Source of the DNA: Gammaproteobacteria bacterium
GTDB taxonomy: Bacteria > Pseudomonadota > Gammaproteobacteria > Chromatiales > Chromatiaceae
Length of the DNA: 21,103 nt
Reading direction: 5' to 3'
Assembly: GCA_013041975.1 (NCBI GenBank)
Contig: JABDQZ010000036.1
Location: forward strand, 1-21,103
Made by a program: the position numbers and the translations under genes. The notes below the pieces were generated by a model that saw only the letters and a program-made list of their open reading frames with translations, did no database searches and had not been told where the DNA came from. Below, one piece after another: positions 15,238 through 21,103 of the stretch. Each line of letters begins with the position of its first letter. Position 1 is the first letter of the stretch.

Positions 15238-15600
15238 TCAGAAAATTTCACCCTGCTCCATGACCCAATCATGAATCCAGTGGGTGGGCTTGATACCGGT
15301 AAACCTGGCCTTTTCTTCACCATTATGGAAAAGGATGACCGTGGGGAAGCCCCTTAATTTATAATGTCCGGCCAGCTTCATGTTTTCACCTTCATCGACT
15401 TCAACCTTACCCAGGACCACCTTGCCCTCCAGGTCATGAATAGCACGTGTAAGATGAGGCGTAAGTCCATGACATGGAGCACACCAGTCTGCCCAGAAAT
15501 CGACCAGAATGACCTGGCTGTCTGAAGCCTTGATAACCAGCTCCTCGAAATCGTCAAGGTGAGCTTCAAAGATAAATTCTGACTGTTTGGGTTTCAACAT
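15238..15600 (-). CDS. Thioredoxin with WCAPC active site
   Basis: This 120-residue cytoplasmic protein has a complete thioredoxin fold. The redox motif WCAPC has C40 and C43 within VDFWADWCAPCHGLTPHL, and the cis-proline is in LRGFPTVILFHNG. Classical Trx1 has WCGPC; alanine at that position and histidine after the second cysteine suggest a Trx2/YbbN-like or specialised member. No TPR or zinc domain is attached. There is no signal peptide in the chosen frame. ATG 15600 is preceded by GGAG (15606-15609) five bases upstream. The longer frame to 15738 adds a low-complexity leader without a ribosome site. It is divergent from hemC, and the two share a 141-base regulatory gap. Confidence 0.92.
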   Translation of the reverse strand: MLKPKQSEFIFEAHLDDFEELVIKASDSQVILVDFWADWCAPCHGLTPHLTRAIHDLEGKVVLGKVEVDEGENMKLAGHYKLRGFPTVILFHNGEEKARFTGIKPTHWIHDWVMEQGEIF

Positions 15601-15675
15601 AACTGCTCCATGAATACTGCGGGCCCTTTTAGAATCTTTCAAACAGAGCGAATTGTAACAAATTTTCAGAAGCGT

Positions 15676-15704
15676 TTGCCTGTTCCTGTTCGAGCCAGTA
15701 GCAT
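15676..15704 (+). promoter_or_regulatory. Predicted sigma-70-type promoter of the hemC operon
   Basis: TTGCCT at 15676-15681 and TAGCAT at 15699-15704 are separated by exactly 17 bases, and the -10 box lies 37 bases before the hemC ATG. It is read by eye only. The thioredoxin promoter must also lie in this 141-base gap; TACAAT on the minus strand (near 15652-15657) is a candidate -10 box without a good -35. Confidence 0.55.
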
Positions 15705-15741
15705 AGCGCGACAATAACAATGACAAACGGAACATCACATC

Positions 15742-16671
15742 ATGTCTGATAACAGACTCGTTATTGCCACTCGAAAATCACCGCTTGCCATGTGGCAGGC
15801 TGAACATGTCAGGGACAGGCTGCTGGAAGCACATGCGGACCTTGAAATCGAACTGCTTGGCATGAGTACCCAGGGTGACAAGATTCTGGATACACCGCTT
15901 GCCAAGATCGGTGGCAAGGGTCTGTTCGTCAAAGAACTGGAACAGGGCATGCTCGAGGGCAAAGCCGATATAGCCGTACACTCTATGAAGGATGTTCCGG
16001 TCGCCTTTCCGGATGGCCTGCATTTGCCCGTCATCATGCAGCGCGAGGACCCTCGTGATGCCTTCGTCTCCAATAATTTTCCCTCACTGGATCAGCTACC
16101 TCCAGGGTCACGTGTTGGTACTTCCAGCCTGCGTCGTCAGTGCCAGCTTTCCAGTCAGCGCCCGGACCTGGAGATACTGCCGCTACGTGGCAATGTGAAT
16201 ACCCGCCTGCGCAAACTCGACGATGGCGAATACGATGCCGTTATTCTCGCTTCTGCCGGCCTGATCAGACTCGGGTTTGAAGACCGTATCAGCGATTTCA
16301 TTAACACGGATTTCAGTCTTCCCGCCATTGGTCAGGGAGCCATTGGCATTGAGTGCCGCCTTGATGATGAACGCGTCAATGAGCTGCTCAAACCTTTGCA
16401 TGATGCCGATACTGCCGACTGCGTACTGGCTGAGCGTGCCATGAACAACCGGCTTGAGGGTGGTTGCCAGGTACCCATCGGTGGTCATGCCGTTCTAGAC
16501 GGTGACCAGCTGAGCATGCGCGGACTTGTCGGTACCACGGATGGCAAACACATTATCCGGGCGGAATCTTCTGCATCTCGCGACCAGGCTGAAATATTGG
16601 GCGTCGAGATTGCCGAAGCCCTGCTGCAGCAAGGAGCAAAGGAAATCCTCAAGGAACTCTATAGCGATTAA
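15742..16671 (+). CDS. hemC: Porphobilinogen deaminase (hydroxymethylbilane synthase)
   Basis: HemC polymerises four porphobilinogen units into hydroxymethylbilane. The 309-residue protein starts with LVIATRKSPLAMWQAEHVRD. It carries catalytic D84 in AVHSMKDVPV, the arginine-rich substrate region GTSSLRRQCQL, and C242 in LEGGCQVPIGGHA, which anchors the dipyrromethane cofactor. D84 and C242 have the same numbering as in E. coli, so there are no insertions. It is the first gene of hemC-hemD-hemX-hemY, preceded by a good promoter and an ACGGAA ribosome site. Divergent to it is a thioredoxin gene. Confidence 0.98.
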   Translation: MSDNRLVIATRKSPLAMWQAEHVRDRLLEAHADLEIELLGMSTQGDKILDTPLAKIGGKGLFVKELEQGMLEGKADIAVHSMKDVPVAFPDGLHLPVIMQREDPRDAFVSNNFPSLDQLPPGSRVGTSSLRRQCQLSSQRPDLEILPLRGNVNTRLRKLDDGEYDAVILASAGLIRLGFEDRISDFINTDFSLPAIGQGAIGIECRLDDERVNELLKPLHDADTADCVLAERAMNNRLEGGCQVPIGGHAVLDGDQLSMRGLVGTTDGKHIIRAESSASRDQAEILGVEIAEALLQQGAKEILKELYSD

Positions 16672-16679
16672 AGCCTTTC

Positions 16680-17453
16680 GTGTCCGAAAACCTAATCCCG
16701 CCCGGCATACTGATTTTAAGGCCTGTTCAGCAGGCCAGAACCACCATTGATGCTGTCACTGCCCAGGGTTGGCGTGCGGTGCCTTTCCCAACAATAGAAA
16801 TCACCCCGGCTGAAAACATTGATAGTGCTAAAATACAGGAAATTATTAACGATGCTGACTGGCTGGTTTTTATCAGCCAGAATGCTGTACTGCAGTTTCT
16901 TGAGCTTACCGGTGCAGATTTCATGCAGAACCAAAAAATTGCTGCCGTCGGGCGTGCCACTGCGCAGCTGCTGGAGGATAAAGGCTTGAACGTCATTGCT
17001 CTGCCGAAACAGAATTTTTCTACAGAAGGCCTGCTTAAGTCAGCCAATTTTGCTGATATCTCAGGACAACGTATTGTCATAGTACGCGGCAATGGCGGCA
17101 GGGAAAAACTGGCTGACACTCTCCGTGAACGCGGTGCTAAAGTCGCTTATCTTGAAGTCTATGAACGCCGCCTGGCTGACAGTCTTCCTCAGCAACTATT
17201 GCCGTTATGGCCTGATAACATCAATGTTATCATTGCTACATCCAACCAGTTACTCGACAATCTGATAGCCCTGTGCAAAGACATACTCGGTGACCAACTG
17301 TTTCAAAAACCTGTTGTCGTAATGAGTGAACGCATGCGCTCTCATGCCCGTGAAATCGGTTTTCAAAAAATCTGGTTGGCAGATCGCAGCAGTAATGATG
17401 AAATCATCAAAACCATAAGCAGAAATATTGCTTATCCACAGAACCAGCTATAG
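16680..17453 (+). CDS. hemD: Uroporphyrinogen-III synthase
   Basis: HemD closes hydroxymethylbilane with inversion of ring D to give uroporphyrinogen III. The 257-residue product has the poorly conserved but recognisable two-lobed pattern: ILRPVQQARTTIDAVTAQG at the start, DWLVFISQNAVLQFLEL (the family F-x-S-x-NAV motif), VGRATAQLLEDKG, IVRGNGGREKLADTLRERGA and YLEVYERR. It starts at GTG 16680, eight bases after the hemC stop, without an obvious ribosome site, which suggests coupling to hemC. Position between hemC and hemX confirms the call. Confidence 0.96.
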   Translation: MSENLIPPGILILRPVQQARTTIDAVTAQGWRAVPFPTIEITPAENIDSAKIQEIINDADWLVFISQNAVLQFLELTGADFMQNQKIAAVGRATAQLLEDKGLNVIALPKQNFSTEGLLKSANFADISGQRIVIVRGNGGREKLADTLRERGAKVAYLEVYERRLADSLPQQLLPLWPDNINVIIATSNQLLDNLIALCKDILGDQLFQKPVVVMSERMRSHAREIGFQKIWLADRSSNDEIIKTISRNIAYPQNQL

Positions 17454-17461
17454 TTAATTAA

Positions 17462-18640
17462 ATGGAAGAGAAAAAAGATAAAATTAGCGATGATGATGCC
17501 GTTGAAGGTCGCATCATTGAGGTTGAACCGGAAGTTGAGGAAGAACCAAAGTCCAACGCTGATAACGGCAACGAAAATCACCAAGACAATGCAGACACGA
17601 CAAGCCGGGGATCGAGATCTGTAGTGCCACTGATTCTCGCCATTGTCGCCCTGATAGCCATCACAGCCAGCTGGATAGCTGGTTATCGCTACTGGCAAAA
17701 CCTCAAAGCTGACTTGACAGTCATGCAAGAACGCATCAATAGCACCCTTAGCCAGCAACAGCAGCTCAGCAAGGATATTGAAAACGCCAGCTCCGAACTT
17801 GAACAGCAGAAACAATCCATTGAAAAACAGGCCGTACGCACCACCCAACAGGATGAAAAAATCCGCCAGGAAAGTGCGCAGCTTTCACGCCAGACTGAAG
17901 TTATGCAACTGGCAGTTGATCAGGTAAGCCAGAAAATTGGCCGTAGCAAAAATCAATGGCAACTGGCAGAAGCCGAATCCCTGATGCGTATAGCCAACCA
18001 GCGTCTGTCTTTAAACCGGGATATCAATACGGCCATCTTGGCTTTACAACAGGCAGACCAGAAGCTGCTGCAAAGTGGCAATGTTGGCCTGACGGACGTC
18101 CGCAATGCACTGGCCGAGGAAATCAATCAGTTGAAGTCTGTTAACCTGCCTGATATCACCGGCATGGCGGCAACACTGCAAGGCCTGTCGCAACAGGTCA
18201 ACCAGCTTAAACCCGCCGGAACCAACCTGACGCGCAGCACTGCGGACATGGCAAATGATGGCCAACAGACCGAACGCAACCTGGATACCTTGCTTGAAGA
18301 CACCTGGAAAGGTTTTAAACAACTTGTCGTGGTGCGTAAACATGAACAACCCATCAGTGCCATGCTGCCACCTTCACAGCAGTATTTTCTCTATCAGAAC
18401 CTGCAGCTACAACTGGAAACCGCCCGCCTTGCACTGCTGCGCAAGGAAACGGTAATTTTTCACAGTAGTCTGGATACCGCCATGGAATGGATCAAGAGCT
18501 TTTTTGAGCTTGAAGAAGCAGCTGCCAGCAATATGCTTAACAATCTGCAAGCGCTGAAAACGGCAGAACTGTCACCTGCCATGCCCGATATCACGACTTC
18601 ACTGGAGCAACTGGTTCAATACCGCGAGGCCAGAGAATGA
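17462..18640 (+). CDS. hemX: HemX-family membrane protein with coiled coil
   Basis: This 392-residue inner-membrane protein has a strongly acidic N-terminal tail (about 1-45) and one membrane helix (about 58-80, VVPLILAIVALIAITASWIAG). A long glutamine-rich coiled coil follows (about 85-160) and then a helical domain containing WQLAEAESLMRIANQRLSLNRD, typical of the HemX family. It is often labelled uroporphyrinogen-III C-methyltransferase from an old fusion annotation, but no methyltransferase motif is present here. Its biochemical role is not established; a scaffold for heme enzymes is the usual guess. It starts 8 bases after hemD and its stop overlaps the hemY ATG by 4 bases. Confidence 0.93.
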   Translation: MEEKKDKISDDDAVEGRIIEVEPEVEEEPKSNADNGNENHQDNADTTSRGSRSVVPLILAIVALIAITASWIAGYRYWQNLKADLTVMQERINSTLSQQQQLSKDIENASSELEQQKQSIEKQAVRTTQQDEKIRQESAQLSRQTEVMQLAVDQVSQKIGRSKNQWQLAEAESLMRIANQRLSLNRDINTAILALQQADQKLLQSGNVGLTDVRNALAEEINQLKSVNLPDITGMAATLQGLSQQVNQLKPAGTNLTRSTADMANDGQQTERNLDTLLEDTWKGFKQLVVVRKHEQPISAMLPPSQQYFLYQNLQLQLETARLALLRKETVIFHSSLDTAMEWIKSFFELEEAAASNMLNNLQALKTAELSPAMPDITTSLEQLVQYREARE

Positions 18641-19950
18641 TCCGCTGGTTGATTGGCAGCCTGATTGCCGTACTGGCCGGCACCCTGATTGCCCTTGCGG
18701 TATTGCGGGACAACGGCTACATCCTGATTGGCTATGATGTATGGAGCGTTGAAGGCAGCCTGGCGCTGTTTATTCTGCTGGATGTCATTTTGTTCGCGGT
18801 ACTGTATTTTACAGTCCGCTTTTTCGTCCGCCTCTGGCAAACCCCCAGTACGGTAAAAACCTGGCATCACCAGCGACAGATAAGGCTGGCACAGAAATCC
18901 CTGACCCGGGGCTTACTGGAAATGGCTGAAGGCGACTGGAAAGGTGCAGAAAAACGCCTGCTCAAACACGCAGCCAATGCTGAAACGCCGTTACTGAACT
19001 ATCTGGCAGCTGCGCGGGCCGCGCAGCTACAGGGCGAACATGAAAGACGCGACCAGTACCTGCAACTGGCTCATGAAAGTATGCCTTCAGCCGACATTGC
19101 TGTCGGCCTCACCCAGGCCGAACTGCAACTTGCCCATCAGCAAATGGAACAGGCGCTGGCCACCCTAAAGCACCTCAAGTCCATTGCACCAAAACATGTT
19201 TATGTCTTAAAGCTTTTATCCGAGCTTTATCAGCAACTCGGCGACTGGCAGCAGCTTCGGGATCTGTTGCCGGAACTGAAGAGACGCAAGGCTTGTAGTC
19301 CCTCTGAACTCGAACAGCTGGAAAGCCGTATACACCTGTTTTCGCTGCAGCAGGCGGCCGGTAAAGACCTGCCAGCACTGGAAAACGCATGGAAACAGGT
19401 TCCGCGTAAAAAACGTTTCCAGACCAGCCTGGTGATTGAGTATTCCCGCCACCTGGTTTCATTAAATGAACCGGACAAGGCTATCAAGGAAATCAACCAG
19501 TGCCTGAACAAAAACCGAGATAAGAAATGGGATGAAGGCGTCCTCATCGCCTACGGCAATATCGATGGTACCAATCCGTCCGACCAACTGACTGTCGCAG
19601 AGAACTGGCTGAAAATAAAATCCTCCAACCCGGCCTTGCTATTGATGCTGGCCCGATTGAGCCTCAAGGCCAAGTTATGGGGCAAGGCCCGCAGCTACCT
19701 GGAAGCCAGTATTAAAATCCAGCCCACGATCAGTGCCTACCATGAACTGGGCAACCTGCTGGAACAAATGGGAGAAACCGACCAGGCACGCAAGTATTAT
19801 CGCCTTGGACTTGATATGGACAGCGAGTCCAGGCCGGTAGAACTGCCTGAAAACCTGCAGCTCACAAAGCATAGTGAAGAATCAGGGCACATCCCAATTC
19901 CCACCGACAGGACACCGCCACCTGCCCAACAGCTGGAAGCAGGAACTTAG
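18637..19950 (+). CDS. hemY: HemY-type membrane protein with TPR repeats
   Basis: This is the proteobacterial HemY, not the Bacillus protoporphyrinogen oxidase of the same name. The 437-residue protein has two N-terminal membrane segments (about 5-22 and 42-64) around a short loop with GYVLIGY-like sequence (NGYILIGYDVWSVE). Then comes a long helical region with TPR-like repeats (about 95-400; for example RKYYRLGLDMD near the end). The function is unsettled; it is thought to help heme synthesis. It is coupled to hemX by an ATGA overlap. The 3' end overlaps the stop of the convergent reductase gene by 4 bases (19947-19950), leaving no room for a terminator between them. Confidence 0.93.
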   Translation: MIRWLIGSLIAVLAGTLIALAVLRDNGYILIGYDVWSVEGSLALFILLDVILFAVLYFTVRFFVRLWQTPSTVKTWHHQRQIRLAQKSLTRGLLEMAEGDWKGAEKRLLKHAANAETPLLNYLAAARAAQLQGEHERRDQYLQLAHESMPSADIAVGLTQAELQLAHQQMEQALATLKHLKSIAPKHVYVLKLLSELYQQLGDWQQLRDLLPELKRRKACSPSELEQLESRIHLFSLQQAAGKDLPALENAWKQVPRKKRFQTSLVIEYSRHLVSLNEPDKAIKEINQCLNKNRDKKWDEGVLIAYGNIDGTNPSDQLTVAENWLKIKSSNPALLLMLARLSLKAKLWGKARSYLEASIKIQPTISAYHELGNLLEQMGETDQARKYYRLGLDMDSESRPVELPENLQLTKHSEESGHIPIPTDRTPPPAQQLEAGT

Positions 19951-20948
19951 TCGCTAGCGTAATCGAATGAATCGGAATACATATGGTCGGTAGACAAGCC
20001 TGCTTTAATGAAAGCGTCTTTGCCCGAATTCACCATCGGCGGCGGCCCTGCCATATAGACATCAAAACCACTCATATCCGGATTATCAGCGACTACAGTT
20101 TCATGCACGAAACCCTTGCGACCTGACCAGCTATCATCAGGTTCGGAGAGTACCGGAATAAAGCTGAAATTGTCCTGTTCAGCCACCCATTTTTTTGCCA
20201 GTTCAGCCTGGTAGAGATCACGCTCAGCGCGTACTCCCCAGTAAAGTGCCATAGGTCGCTTGTCACCAATATGGATCGCATGTTCGATCTGGCCCTTGAT
20301 GGGTGCAAAGCCGGTTCCACCGGCCATGAAAATCACCGGACGATCAGAGTCTTCACGCAGGAAAAATGTCCCTAATGGCCCACGAATACGCAGAATCGCT
20401 TTATCCTGCAACTGATCAAAAATAAAATCGGTAAACTCACCTCCAGCGACGTGACGGATATGCAACTCGATCAGTTCATCATCATGCGGCGCATTGGCAA
20501 TTGAAAAGGCTCGCTCCCTGCCATCGCTGAGAACAAAGTTCAGGTACTGACCTGCCAGGAACTGCAAGCGCTGATTATCTGGCAGCTTGAGCCAAACTGC
20601 CATCACATCATGAGCCAGCTCTTCATGTTTATCGACACGGCAAGGCAAGGTCTTCACTTCAATTTCTTTAGCTGTTTCCACCAGTTTTACCTGTAGCCTG
20701 ATATCACTCAGCGGCTTTGCCTGACAGGTCAGACAGGCATTTTCATCCGCACCTTCCAGTGCCACGGTTTTGCCCTCGGCATATTCAACATCACCAGATA
20801 TCAATGTGGAGGTGCAGGCACCACAGGCACCATTGCGACAACCATATGGCAAGCCAATATCCTGGCGTAAAGCGGCATCCAGAATGGTTTCACTCTCGCC
20901 TACCTCAATCACATGCTTGCCATCATTGATATCTATTGAAAAACCCAT
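19947..20948 (-). CDS. 2Fe-2S ferredoxin / FAD / NAD(P)H oxidoreductase
   Basis: This is a single-chain electron-transfer protein of 333 residues from the chosen start. An N-terminal plant-type ferredoxin domain has cluster cysteines C37, C42, C45 and C75 (in LPYGCRNGACGACTST and ACLTCQAKP). An FAD-binding barrel follows with RAFSIAN (the family RxYS motif with F for Y), and then an NAD(P) domain with FMAGGTGFAPIKG. The layout matches CDP-6-deoxy-delta-3,4-glucoseen reductase-like and oxygenase-reductase proteins. No oxygenase or sugar-pathway partner is visible, so the electron acceptor is unknown. I chose ATG 20948 because AGGAAA (20953-20958) precedes it; the ATG five codons earlier has no ribosome site. 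Confidence 0.92.
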   Translation of the reverse strand: MGFSIDINDGKHVIEVGESETILDAALRQDIGLPYGCRNGACGACTSTLISGDVEYAEGKTVALEGADENACLTCQAKPLSDIRLQVKLVETAKEIEVKTLPCRVDKHEELAHDVMAVWLKLPDNQRLQFLAGQYLNFVLSDGRERAFSIANAPHDDELIELHIRHVAGGEFTDFIFDQLQDKAILRIRGPLGTFFLREDSDRPVIFMAGGTGFAPIKGQIEHAIHIGDKRPMALYWGVRAERDLYQAELAKKWVAEQDNFSFIPVLSEPDDSWSGRKGFVHETVVADNPDMSGFDVYMAGPPPMVNSGKDAFIKAGLSTDHMYSDSFDYASD

Positions 20949-20952
20949 GAAC

Positions 20953-20958
20953 TTTCCT
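20953..20958 (-). promoter_or_regulatory. Ribosome binding site that decides the reductase start
   Basis: AGGAAA on the minus strand lies 4 bases from ATG 20948. It would fall inside the gene if the ATG at 20963 were used; the bases before that one (AAAAAGTTTATT) contain no Shine-Dalgarno. Confidence 0.65.
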
Positions 20959-20998
20959 GTCATAATAAACTTTTTGATATTGTCCCTTATCTTTGCCC

Positions 20999-21103
20999 AT
21001 GAATAAACCTGTCTCGCCTGTTGTAATCATCGGTTGTGGTGATATCGGAACACAAGTTGCCCATCGTTATCTGAAGAACAATAACTCTGTTGCAGCAATA
21101 GTG
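20999..21103 (+). CDS. Rossmann-fold NAD(P)-binding protein (SDR/epimerase-like), N-terminus only
   Basis: The first 35 codons are in the window, giving MNKPVSPVVIIGCGDIGTQV and on to SVAAIV. GCGDIGTQVA is the glycine-rich dinucleotide-binding turn (GxGxxG) after the first beta strand. This suggests an NAD(P)-dependent epimerase/dehydratase or YeeZ-like extended SDR. The rest lies outside, so the function cannot be given. It diverges from the reductase with only 50 bases between the two starts, so the promoters must overlap or be shared. Confidence 0.75.
   Translation, partial: MNKPVSPVVIIGCGDIGTQVAHRYLKNNNSVAAIV

Noticed and set aside
15601..15738. Longer thioredoxin start at 15738 with an apparent hydrophobic leader
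   Set aside because: The GGAG site just before ATG 15600 and the standard thioredoxin length support the short form; the leader covers the shared promoter region.
1..21103. CRISPR array, tRNA, rRNA, prophage or insertion sequence
   Set aside because: No regularly spaced direct repeats, cloverleaf, rRNA-like stretch, integrase or transposase reading frame was seen on either strand.

Overview
The window is a dense, housekeeping-rich stretch of a gammaproteobacterial chromosome. The clearest sign is gene order: rsmB, fmt and def diverge from a LysM protein followed by dprA, with tsaC and hemF close by. I recall the same order in Pseudomonas aeruginosa PA0017-PA0024. The ntrY/ntrX pair beside rsmB and the hemC-hemD-hemX-hemY block fit the same class. 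Base composition is intermediate. I cannot place the organism below class level; a marine or methylotroph/sulfur-oxidiser-like lineage is only a guess. No rRNA, tRNA, CRISPR array, transposase or prophage gene was seen.

Positions 1-6618 hold a leftward block whose genes overlap or nearly abut: def, fmt, rsmB, a DUF4390 secreted protein, the NtrY-type sensor kinase and an NtrX-type regulator cut by the window edge. The overlaps suggest translational coupling, linking translation-start enzymes, 16S rRNA methylation and a membrane two-component system. The NtrX-type regulator lacks the sigma-54 contact loop.

Positions 6619-13421 run rightward: a TsaP-like LysM protein, dprA, smg, topA, tsaC and hemF. 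Between tsaC and hemF lies a 111-bp cruciform-like element with near-perfect 29-bp arms. It is the most unusual non-coding structure here, and it opens a false N-terminal extension of hemF.

Positions 13422-15600 carry three leftward genes: a small radical SAM protein of the TatD-linked type, an MlaC-family periplasmic protein outside any mla operon, and a thioredoxin with a WCAPC active site. A strong intrinsic terminator separates the mlaC-like gene from the radical SAM gene and fixes the latter's start. A second one lies about 130 bases beyond the radical SAM stop, against the end of hemF.

Positions 15742-19950 are the heme block hemC-hemD-hemX-hemY, with a good sigma-70-like promoter ahead of hemC. 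Its end overlaps, tail to tail, a leftward 2Fe-2S/flavin reductase. Divergent from that, the first 35 codons of a Rossmann-fold (SDR/epimerase-like) protein run off the right edge.

Most of the window is ordinary core genome. I saw no clear new system. The best leads are the cruciform element, the diverged NtrX regulator with its DUF4390 partner, and the radical SAM gene with its long 3' trailer.
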